Source: Struthio camelus (taxonomy: Eukaryota > Chordata > Aves > Struthioniformes > Struthionidae). From it: DNA of 64,000 nucleotides. Within the stretch, counting starts at the first letter, position 1, and each line of letters begins with the position of its first letter. Shown piece by piece: positions 49,321 to 61,215 of the stretch. Under the pieces are notes generated by a model. That model was not told the origin of the DNA. It ran no database searches and saw only the letters and a list, made by a program, of their open reading frames with translations. The stretch covers positions 26,905,068 to 26,969,067 of the forward strand of contig NC_090952.1 of NCBI RefSeq assembly GCF_040807025.1, given 5' to 3'. Made by a program: the position numbers and the translations under genes.

Positions 49321-52300
49321 AAGAGCGCTGCCGCAAGCTTTCTTGTCCCCTGTGACGCCCACAGCAGGCTTCACATGCGTTGCTGCCAGGAAAGCCGGAC
49401 TCGGTGCGGACGTCCTGCCCAGGGCCTGCAAGGGTTGTTTTGTGCGTTAACCGGCCTGCAAGCGGCTGCTTGAAAAGCCCTTCATTAGAAAAAGGAACCT
49501 TTTAGTAAAACGTGTTAAAGGCTGCTGACTTAAAAATGCGAAGGACTTGCAACCGCGCTGGCCCCGTGAACTGCTCTTCATTTACGAAGTCTTTCCGTTG
49601 AAGAAATGTCACCGAAAAAAAACATTTTTTGAGGATTATAAAATCTTTTCGTGACATTTAGACGAGCAAGTAATTCCACGACAATTTAATCACCCTCTAG
49701 GACTTTTTTCAAGGCAAGGTAGATTGTAGCACTTTAACGGTTTATAGTTTCTATTCAGAGGGCCTCCCCCCCCCCCCCCCCCATGAAAATTGATGCTTTT
49801 TCATTCAAATACTGAATTTTTAAATCTTTCTACATCGTTTGTTGTGACATGAAAAAAATCGAGAGTCCCTGAACAGATTAATTTATTGTAAATGCAGCTT
49901 TTAAAAAGCCTCTTGAACACTGTGTAGGAACTAATTTACCTGAGGGTTTTTCTCAATTTACAGTATCTGTTTGGTCACACCTCCTGACATGCACACTTTT
50001 TGGCAAAATTGGAGGTGAAATTTACATTCATATTTAAAATTGTAATTCCACTTTACTCACCTACAGCTGCCCTCTTCTATCCAACACACCCCGATACTAG
50101 ACCAAGGTAAAATTCCCAATCCAAATGTATATTTCTTTTAATTCAAGATAAGAGATGTAATTAATTGTATCTCCATTTTCCTCAAACTCTTCCTATTGAA
50201 CACCATCTCCCAAAATTTCAATTTCTAGAAGTCTTCCAAAAAATTTTGTTAGAAAAGACTTTTCATTAACAAATGACACTTGGTATTATTTTTATTCTGA
50301 ATGCGCTAAGAAATTTATTATTTTGTATGGCCTAAGACATTATTGCGATACTTCAAAACATATTAGATTTTAGATCATGAACACACAAGAAAGGACCACC
50401 ATCAGTTTAAATTGACTTGATTTTTTTTTCCCAATTGTCTTGGTATTTGCTGATTTGGCCATCTGTACGACCAAAGCCTCAGTTTATTTATAGAGCTCAT
50501 CTAATATCGTACCATCTTTGAGAAATTTGCAATTATAAGCCTTTCTCCAAAAATTGGAGGTCACTTTTTTTTCTTTTTAAAAATGGATTGTAAATTTTAT
50601 CCTTGTTTGCAGGACTACTGCCAAATTGGGCTACTTCCAGATTTCTTCTGGTGTTTGCTCCCCCTGGAAGCCAGTAAAAGGGTGGCAAAGCTCTAGCCTT
50701 TGTCGTAGTGAAAGCGTGACCAGGCATGATGGAGGGGCACAAGGAGGGCGCGAATGCCCAGGGTTCGGGTGCAGGCAGCTCTGCCCTTCTCTATGCTCCC
50801 GAAGCGCTGCGATTCCTCCTGCTACTAGGAAATTAGTTTCAGTCATCAGTTTTCACTCTTCGGAGAGACATGCTCTGTGATTTCAGCTGTGAGTGTTAAA
50901 GCAGAAAGTCCTCTAAGAATCAATATTAGAAGAGGAGAGTTATTTCTGGAGGATGTTAGCCCGTGCTGGATCAGCGTGCCATGAAGGCGGCAATCAAATC
51001 GTGCTGCCAGTAGAGGTTGCTGTGAGTACTGGAAAGAAAGTTTGAGGCATGGGGATGGGTTACTCTGCATGGGACCGGGAGAAGAACAGGGGTGTGCAAC
51101 TTGGCCTGACACCCACCACTGTGCCTGCGTGGTTTGACAAATGGAGACCCCCTTTTCTCCCGCAGACAGCGTTTGCCCTGTCTGCCCAGACGAAATGACA
51201 GCTCAGCCGTGCTCACGCTCCTGCTCCATCTCCCTGCCCTGGCTGCGTCGTGCGTGCCGCCTCCGAGCGCAGGGCAGTAACCCCGGTGGCTGTTGGGTTA
51301 GGTCTGTATAGTAAATGCCACTGCTTTTGCAAAGCTCAGTGACAGGCTGCCTTTTTCCTTTACAGCACTTGCGGTTTTTAAAAGCACAAAGTGCGTGCAA
51401 GGTGGAGAAGGATTGCTGCAGCCTCCCACTCCTATCCAGAGACAGTGCGCTCGGGTCCTTTGGCATCTCGGAGTGGCGCTACGTAGCGTGCTGGTGGGCT
51501 TCTCTCCTTGGATGCATTTCTCACAGTTTAAGCAGTTGTTTTAGGGATCCCACAACAGAACCACCAGCTCCCGCTTTTGCACTGCCTTGGCTTTAATGGG
51601 CTCGAGTGTATTGGTTTTATTACTAAAGGCAGAAACCCATCTAGTTACTCATGGGGAAATACTTCTTGCAGCCCCTCTGTCCATGGCCTCTGACTCTTGG
51701 TATTTAAGTGGAAGCTACAAAATAGACTTCAGAGTGGCCTGAGAACAAAAATTCATAATTTGTGCATATTTTTAAAACTCTGAACTCAGAGGAAATATTC
51801 TTTTATTCTAAATTTTTTTCCCACTCTCTCCTTAGTGACATCCCTCTCTACTCCACAAATATCAGTTCTATTTTCTCTCGGATGGTCTAACAAATTAATA
51901 TTCTTGGTTAAACTTGGAGCAATAGTTTTGAATTTGCTGTTTCAGTTTGCTGACAGGACTTTAAGAAGTGTCCAAAAGCTCACCAGTTCTCCTCACTGCT
52001 GCAGCTACTCAAATCAATATATTTTTCCCTGCAGTCCTTACCTTGTTCATTTGTGGCTTCATTCTGGATCTGTGTATGTTCTAGGGATTTAAAATTAGAG
52101 TGGCAGTTTTTTGCATCGTCATTAATAAAATTGCCATATATTTTCACAAATTCTTTAGCAGAATATTTTCAATTGTAGCTCCTCACTTTAGCTTTTCCTT
52201 TAGCTTCTCACTTGGCTTTCATTTTTACTTTATCGGAACGAATGTACTGGCATAAACTGGTACAGGCTATCCAGCCTGACTGTTCTACAAAGCTAATTAT

Positions 52301-55300
52301 TGATATTCCAAAAAGCTTAATTTTAGGGTATTCTAGTTCCTTCATTCACTTAAGTAATGCTGCCTTTGTGAATGCCAGCATAAATGCTGGTTATAGAAAT
52401 GATGCCTGCTCTTATTCCCCCTGTGTACGTATCCTACGTATCCTATATGCAGGTGGCCATCCCGAAACTTTCATTCCACAAGGGGAAGACGCTGCTTTAA
52501 TAACGTCAGGAAATAGCGATGCATTAATCATCACCATGAGAAAGAGCAGTGTGCTTTGTCCCACTCGAACAAAATGAATGCATCCTCCAACTCTGAAAGC
52601 CTGGACTTATTTAGCTTAGCAAAGGGAATTATAAAAAGCTTCCTGAATAACATGAGAGACTGCTGGCTCTTTCTGCAGAAAGCATCCCCTTATCCTTTCC
52701 TCCTAAGTGAAATAAACAGGTAGAACTGAGATGGGAATGCGGATGTTGGAATAGTCTCTGTAGGATGCTCTGCTCTGCCTGCTTATAACTTTGTGACCTT
52801 GTCATATCTCCATTTTGGATCCTTTTTAAGGCCTTTCTCCAAAAGGCATGAAATAAATTATATTACCAGTGTTAAAACATTTCTATTAGATTTCCCTGAT
52901 AGTGACAAAGTTTGATCTCCCTGTCTCTTTGTACTGTGAATGAGTGAGTGCAAAATCAAAAAAAAAAAATCTAGGACGAAGCAGTTCATGTTTATTACAA
53001 GAGTTTCTGTCGTATAAAATCCATTAATTTGGCCTGTTGCTGGTGACTTTTGGAATAACGTGCGTAAGAAATTTTCTCCTACACCGCCTTCTAGTGAACC
53101 TCCGTAAAACTGTTGCTAGAGCACCTCTGATAGGAGAGAAAGGCTGGAGGGGGGAGCATCGTGCACGCCAACGTTTTGGATCTAAGCCCTGTGGGAAATA
53201 TGCCAGGCCTTGCCCACAATTGCTTAGATTCATCAAAGAGCCAGAGTTTAACAGAATGAATACAACAGGTAGTCTTCTCACAGTTAAGAGCAAATTTAAA
53301 AAGACAGTGGAAGGGAAATACCAAATACCTGCTTAGGTAGTGTTTGACCAGGAGCTATGTCCTTGCTGGGAAATAAGGGAAGTAAAAATAAATAACAATC
53401 AATAATATTACTAAGATATTCCATCTGTGGGATTTTGCACAAAAGGTCAAATTTTAAATGGGATTTGTGGGGAAAATGGAGAATTCTGCAAAGCCCTGAA
53501 TAAAAAATACTTTGCAAGTGGAAATAGGAACACAGCTCATGTCACCTAGGGCAATGTACTGTGTTGTGTCTATGCCTGTGAAAATCATGAGCTGAGAAAC
53601 CCAGCTGAAAGTAAGCACAACTCCCGTTTCTTCTGAGGATATGGACCAAGTAGAAAAAGTGCCTAGGGGAGTGCCCTAAAAGCATGAACACTGGATATTT
53701 CTCCTTTCAGGTTATTGCAGCTGGTTCCCAGGCATTGCTTGTGGGTCGGGATGTTATGGTGACATATGGGGCAGGATGAGACCTGAGGAATTGCTGTTGC
53801 CAGACAGGACTCTGCAGCTGATACAGTCTTGGGGATGGGACCGTAGGGAGCAATGCCCTGGTGCTGCAGTGCCATTTGGTCTCGCGTGTGGTTGTGGCTG
53901 ACTTCAGAGCAGGCAAGGCAGCTTCTTGGCTGGCAAGGAAGGCTTCTGGTATACTTCTCCTCTCCCCTGAGTCTCAGAGCTCCAGGAGAGTAATTTATGC
54001 CCAAGTTTATAAATGAAATGCAGGAGAGGGGTTGTTTTTGTCTTGAAATGGAAAATGCTGCAATATATTTAGGTTGATATGCTTGTCACTTTGCTCGGAT
54101 GTAAATGTGAGCATAAATGAGGAACAGGAAGCAGGTTTTGTCTGATGTGTGCAGGACGTCTGTTTTATTGTTTAATTTGTAATTCTCATTATGTTTCTGT
54201 TGCAGTCCAGGAATGAAGGGAGCCCTTCCAGCATCTGAATTTTCTAATGGATGAATGCCTAGCCTCAGGGATAAACTATCAGCCTCCTATTGCAGAAACA
54301 GTGAGTTCCTGTTTAGTTTATTCTTTCATTAAAATGTTGTTTATTCTTCCTTCAGTTTAGGGGTAAGAGCCCTGTCTTTATTCTGAAAAATGACTAACAA
54401 CTGCATGGTGCATGATGTGTTCCACAGGAATACTTTTCAGATGGTCAAAGTAAGGGATACAAAAGAGATGACAGAAAGAACATCCCTATGTCTCCCAAGA
54501 TGCAACTTGGTCCCAGGTTTGAACAGGATCAAAGAACCTTTAGATAATATTCAAGGAAGGCTGAAAGTTTCAGTCAAAGTGTTCGTCAAGTACTATATAA
54601 CTGCCTGTTACTCAACAGGGTTTTGACAGATTTGTTCTTGCATCACTGAAGATGTTGAGTCATCAACTGTTTAATTGCAGGCTTATATAAGCCCTTTGAA
54701 ATTTCAGTTCAGCAGCGTGTCACATAGACACAGATCTGTAGTGATGGTCGGACACTCAGGGACATCCTGTTTTTGAAGCTCGCCTGAGGGTCACCTGCAA
54801 ATTTTAGGTCCCCTGGACCAGAAGACGGTCCAAGCCAGCCTGGATGGGTCTCTGTCCCTGTAAGAGACTCTGGTTTAGAGCTGAGGTCTGTAGCCCAGCT
54901 TCCCTCCTCTTGGGAGTGGGAGGACCCAGACCATCTGGGTGAGATGCTGAGATGAATTTTACTCTGCTCAGATGACCCATCAGGAGTGCGGATCTAGGCA
55001 GGGATCTCTCCCCCTTCAGCTCTCTGCCAGCTTCTTTTTACCTTGGGTGCTCTAGCAGTCGAACAGTGTGCCTGCAAAAGCCTCCCCCACTGTGTCCATC
55101 TGCAGTATGTGTTTGCAGAGGCCAACATCAATGTCTTACTTCCTCTAATCTACTGGTAATGACCAAAATTACCACAGAAGCATTTTGTACTTTGTAGTAA
55201 CAGTGAGCATGCAAGAAGTTCTCCTTACTCATCTCTAGATGGATGCTAGGGATGTTCTATATGGATTTAAGAAAACCACCTTGACTTTATTACCTCAATG

Positions 55301-58300
55301 CTAAAGCTGGACAGTGTCTAGACATATATGAAATGAACCTATTTGTGAGAGTCCTGCTTCTCTTTAGATTTCTCACAGTAGCATTATGTGTCATATTCAC
55401 AACAATGATTAGATTTTCAACAGACCCTCAAAGTAGCGGCACTCTGCTTTTTTCCTAATTCTTGGTTATATTCCGAGAAAATGAAACCAAAATATGTCTG
55501 TTAACCAGTTAGTAAGGTAAAGGCTCTGAGTGCAATAAAAATCCACATTAAGGCCACCTGACACTCAGAAAAAGGTGCCCACGTTGATGTATATGAGACT
55601 ATCTCACTTTCCATCTCACTGCAGCCAGATCTGCTCATGAAGAGCAATTAACTTACCTGAACTTATAGTGAGCTGAACTCAGGGCATATTGAAATCCGTT
55701 GGAGCATGGAGCACAGAATGCCTCTGAGAAGCCCGTTAAGTATTTCTCTGTACCTGAAGGCACCTCAGTAACCTAAAAAATATGTGCTCCATAATGGACT
55801 TTTAAAATCAAGTACATGGAAGATCAGAGCCTTAGATGCTTTTTCTGCTAGGGAAGAGACAGTGACAAACCACTCTGCTTAGTAGCTTCTTTAGAAGGAT
55901 TTGGGCAAACTATTTGTTTTAACGGTTGTTGTCTTACATACCAGGAGGACCCCAAGAGCATGTTAGCTAGCAGTTTGTGTGTTTTAAGTAGTATGTCTGC
56001 AGCCTTGGTTTTTTTAGTACTGTAATCATTTGCTGTAGGCAATCTACAAGATGACAGCTGAAAAACTACTGTCATTTCTCCAAGACTGCCTGAGTAAACA
56101 AACTGGGTACTTTCTCCTGTGTGCATCTCTGTGTTTCTGTGTGCACGCTCGTTTTGTCTCCATCAAAGGCCGAGAAGAGCAGCAGATGCTCTATCTGGAT
56201 GCCAAATGTATTTAAGGAGGAGTGTGTCCTTAAAATCAAAGATAGACCACTCCAGAGGTACGCTGTGTGTGCAGAGACACAGGTTCACTGAGCGCTCTCG
56301 GTGCAGCTTGTTTCTGTGTGCGGTCTGCTCCAAAGAGAGCTCTCTGCACAATCCCATCCCAGCACTCTGCAACTTCTCAGGACTGAAGGCAGCCCTGGCA
56401 TGCAAATGAGAGATAAAACAGCCTGCCTCACTCCATCCCTCTGTGAGGGGTCGGCTGTGGGGTCCTCCACAGAGACTGCGTACCACAGCCCGAGCCTCGG
56501 CAGGGATGTGCCCGTAGCTCCGGGGAGGGAACTAGCTGTTGCTGTTTGCTCCCAGTCCATGCTACAGAACAGAGGGGTCTCCTGGTGCTCCTCAGCCCCT
56601 GAGCACATCCAAACTCTGGTTATAAAGCAAAAGCCAGACCACTATAGTAACCCAGACCGAGGTCCCGTGTTGCTGGGATCGCAGCAGTTCCCTCAAGGAA
56701 CACGGAATTAATGGCAATGATAGTGACAGGGGGAGAGTGGGGTATATACCCCTCTGGCTCTGTACTGATGAGTCTCTTGTCCAAAAAGATTATCTTTTTT
56801 GTGTTTTTTCTTCGTATTCAGTGCCTTTTCAGCTTTTTTTATTGGCAATGAATCTTTTCCTATTCACTTGCTAAAATTGTACTGTCAGAGGCCTGGATAG
56901 TTTTGCACAAAAAGATGTGCAATGAGTAAGAGCTGTTGAGAGAGAAGTCTTGTGATAATGATTTCTTAGTGACAGGCAAATTCAGGCATCAGGTTAGAGA
57001 AAGCAGGCACATGTGAGAAACAGAGCCCTCCTATGTCTTCGGTGCAATGTAATTAAGCCTTTAAACTTGCTATACTTTTCACCCTGCTTTATAAGAGCAG
57101 CCTTTGTTATGACCAGGTGCAGCAGGTTGAATGACAGCCTTGCACAGACTCAGACCTCGAGTTGGACCTGTTGTGACAGAGCCGGCCTAAGGCAGACCTG
57201 TCCTCCCATTGCGACCAAGTTAATTACTTCTCTATTATTTTTCTTTCCTATTGCTTATTCCTGAAGATCATGGAAAACGTGACATCTCCACCACTTAGGT
57301 GGTTGTGGAGAGGTTCTTCAGGAAGAAGTCACAGCCTGTCCCGTAATTGTTTATCTTAATACCCGCCCATAAATTCAGCATAGTGACTTAATATACAAGC
57401 CTGCAAGCTGAGCAGCATGAGGTAATGTGTCAAGAGAGTTATGTACAGACCCTTCTGAAAAGCAATGAGTAGGTGTGGATGGAAGACTGGGTACCCTCTT
57501 GAGGGTTGTGGTAGTGGATGTGTGGAGGCAATTGAAAATAGCGCTGTTATGCTGTGAAATTCTTTCTGAGGAAGGAATTAGTCCTTGACTAATTGTCAAG
57601 AACTTCATTTTCTTTAGTGGCCTTTGGATAGGGACTCAAGTTTGTGAATCTGAGTAAAATGATTCTGTACAAATACAGTAAATTGCAGCCCCATATAAAG
57701 GGTTGGGAGCAGAGGGGAGGGAAATTTGACTTTAAAACTAATTAAGCTGAAATGTACTTTGGATTGTACTACAGAGCACACTGAACTTCTCTGTCCTGCT
57801 AGATACTTACATAGACCTGATTACAGTAACAGACTGTACTGAATGCTAAACTCAGATCTGAGGACTCTGTGTAGTCCTAATTAATTTCAGAAGAAATTAT
57901 AGACCTTAAGAAATTAATTCCAGTCTACCTTTTATTAGACACTCTTTTGATAATAAGTTTTAATAATACAGCCTTTGCTAACTCTGGTTCCACATATCTG
58001 AATTCCTTCCTTGCTCTTGGTCCAAAACAGAATTTTGTTATTCAGTAGGATAAAACGTAGTAGGGCAGGCGTTGTCCTGAATCTAAGTAACTTCTCCGCG
58101 GTACCTAGGAATTGGTAATAGGTCAATGATTCTAAGCCCCAAGCATTATAATTAGCAGATATAGACAACTGAAATATTAAACTCATAGTTCATCAGTATT
58201 ATATCACTAGATGGCCACATACAGATTGGCACCCAGGAATTTGTGAAGATCTAATCTGAAGATGTGTCAGTGTCCATCTGCAAAAGCCTAGATACCTTTC

Positions 58301-60834
58301 AAATCTGTCCTGTCACTAAATCCACTAGAATTGCAAGATTTTTATTTATACATCAATATAAATAAACAGGGAAATCTCTGCGCCTCAGCATTCCCATTTT
58401 TGGTATGATTTATCCTTCATTTGCATTGCTAAGGTTGATATTTGCACAGAAATTTTATCAAAGCTATTGGCTGTTTGCAGAAAGCTAAGTTTAAAGAATA
58501 GGAATATCTAACAAAGACATGATACAGTTAGCACAAATGGTAGTTTCAGCTTATTTTTCTGGGACTGAAGATCAAGTCTTGCTCTATACAGCTCTTGATA
58601 ATTCACAATAAATCTGTGTTTTCTCTATCTCTTGTTATATTCATAGCATTCACCGCCCCTTCTTTGTCTGATCCGCCTGGAATTGTGAGTTGCAGAAGTG
58701 CAGACCTCTGCCACAGGGTTAGGCTGGCCACACTGTTCTTTTTAACTGAGGAGCAAATAGCACTTTGAAAGAAGGTGTTGTTACCAGTGCTGGAGATGCC
58801 TAATTCTTAATGCTTTTCTAGTCTGTGCTGACTTATCATTCATATGAAGTCAATTACAAATATGGATGAAGGACATAGCTTGTGTGACCTCCCTTTTGTT
58901 TGCTACAGCAGATAGTTAGTGGTTTCATAAGGTTGAGAGGAGTGTGAGGCAGCTACGCAACGTCTGAAACCTGTGAAATGCTAACCGTTCACATTAAATG
59001 TAGCCAGTGGAATAAACACCAGATGAACCACAAAACAACCCAGCTTGTACTGAGTTGTCTGAATTGGTGTGATTGATAGGCACAGAACACCAAGAGGCAC
59101 CACCTGGGGAGGATATTTCTTTCCCACCAAAGCAGACATCTTTCTGACTATTTTTAGTCTTTAATTCTCTTCTGTTACTTCTAACATTCATGTTGTCATT
59201 ATTTTTCGTTATCATATTTGGTCACCTTCCTCATTATTCATGCAGTCTTATGCTTCATTGCTCATTAAATTTGACTATGTTTCCACTGGTATGTTGCAAT
59301 GGTTTAGGTTGTTACAGATTTGGTGGTTTTCATGCTTTATGTTGAAAATCTTAAGATATCTTTGTTGCTTCCTGAGATTTATCAAGACTGCTTTGGTGAT
59401 TTCTAGTCAGAGTTTTCAAGAACCGTGTGGTATTAGCTGACTATAAACATAAATACCTATTTACCTGACGATGATGACTGATATATGATAGTAGCTTCTA
59501 ATAGTTTAACAAATTCCTTCATCTTCTGTGTCCACAGTTACAGCTGTGTCAATGCCTTCAAGTCAAGATAAGGTCTTCATGCATCCTGCTTGCTTTTTCT
59601 ATTAAAATTAAGAAGATGGTTAATATTAGAATAGACCAGACATCTGTATTCACCCCTCATAATACAGATCCCATTAAGTTCAGGGAGGATGACACTGTCT
59701 TGATAGAAACATGCATTCTCTTATATTCTAGCATAGCACACACACAGCGGCTTTTAGGTGTGAAATTGGTAACTGATTAGAAATGACATTGCTTTCGATT
59801 CTTACTGATTATTTAGCAGAATGAGATCTTGCTATGGTACCTAATTGCCGAGCCTTCGTAAGCATGTTCTGCGACGCACCGCATTGCCTTACAGCAATCA
59901 GTTCTTTGAGCGTAGGGAGCTGTATCTGATTGTGGCATGTGTTACCTCAGTAAATACCACTTGATTACCAAAATCATATTGGACTTTAACCATTATGCAA
60001 AACTTTTACAAGTTAAATTTTGGTAGTGACTAAACAGACTATGTATAGCAGACTATACTTAGCAGACCTTCTCCATCAAACCACATCTGACTTTATGTTT
60101 GTGATGGATACACGGAGGTAAAATTAACCTGTGAGAAGACACCTTCTGTTTTAAGCATTCATTTCCAAGAGCTCAAAGGAATAGTTAATAAATAAGTCCT
60201 GCTTTCTTTGGAGTCATCTGGAAATTTGATACAAAGTGCAAAGAAAGCTACCTCGAGCCCTGATGGAGAATTTTATGTTGCCATCAAGATCTTAAGAGTT
60301 AGTATCTCCACAGTGCTGTATAGTGCAGTGCAGGTTGTATTTTCTCTAGAGCCAGGAACAGAACCAGCACAAGGTGATTTTTGGGCCAGTACACTATATT
60401 CACATCGTTGCTGGAAATTGTTATATTTCACTGTGACATCACTAGTAAATTACTCTTTTTTTCTCCGCTTGCCACAGTGAGAATGCACAAAATGCAAGGA
60501 GGGTAATGATGCAGTATGTGTGAATGTGCTAAAAGTGCCTTAAGATATGATGAAAAAGGGAATACAAATTGTTTGTTTCAGTGCTCATTTTAATAAGCAT
60601 CTATTAGGAAATGTAAAGTATGATGGTCATGTCGCTTTACATTGCAGATATGAAAATAGAGTCTGAACTGGATTTACAAAGCTGTCTAAGCATTTAATTG
60701 GCCCAGTAAGTACAGAAGATAGACGGTGAACATGCTAGAGCAATTTTTAAAACCCCAATAATGACCTATAATATTTTTGGTAGTCTGTCTAGCCTTAAGC
60801 CTCTGACCTGATTGCGTTTTACACTGACTAGCTG
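49321..60834. other. Intergenic, no gene recognised
   Basis: This is AT-rich unique sequence. Frames of up to 136 codons occur (for example 56301-56711, plus) without family resemblance or splice support. I found no tRNA, snRNA or miRNA hairpin by eye, and no LTR or transposase remnant. Confidence 0.6.
49766..49782 (+). repeat. C17 homopolymer
   Basis: Seventeen consecutive C residues inside AT-rich DNA; the length is likely to be unstable or imprecise in an assembly. Confidence 0.9.
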
Positions 60835-61215
60835 GAAAAAGAAACCTCTGAAGAACGACTGAAGGAATCGATCTTGTTTAGCAGGGAGGAAGAGGAGGAG
60901 CATGCATCTTCAGGTACATAGCAGGATGCTGCAGAGAGGAAGGGAATAGATAATGTAGGTGATGGAAGAAGTGATGGCTTTTATATGCAGAAGGCAAGGT
61001 CCAGGTTAGAGATTATGAAAAGTCTTTCAAACTCTAAGGATATGAAGCGTTAGGACAGATTGCCTGGAGAAGTTATTGATTTTCCACTGTGGGAAATCTT
61101 TCAGAGCAGGTCAGAACAATCTCTGTCGGGAATGACTCAGAAGGGCTGAGCCTGCCTTGATCCAGAGCAATGGACCGAATGATTTCCTGAGGTCCTTTCC
61201 AGCTCTGTTTTGACA
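60835..61215 (+). mobile_element. Old CR1-type LINE 3' fragment
   Basis: It begins CTGAAGAACGACTGAAGGAA TCGATCTTGTTTAGC, equivalent to the conserved CR1 block for 'EERLRELGLF', and passes through GGTTAGAGATTATGAAAAG and GACAGATTGCCTGGAGAAG. It ends GATTTCCTGAGGTCCTTTCC, the block before the CR1 tail. The divergence is high, so this is an ancient copy. A GT after CATCTTCAG makes the first part look like an exon, but the repeat explains it. Confidence 0.75.

Noticed and set aside
51835-52577. AT-rich frames of 85 and 121 codons
   Set aside because: The hydrophobic/Ser-rich translations have no recognisable motif, and there are no neighbouring exon signals.
60850-60922. Exon-like stretch with an acidic peptide and a GT after CATCTTCAG
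   Set aside because: It aligns in order with the CR1 consensus blocks and the repeat continues past the apparent donor.
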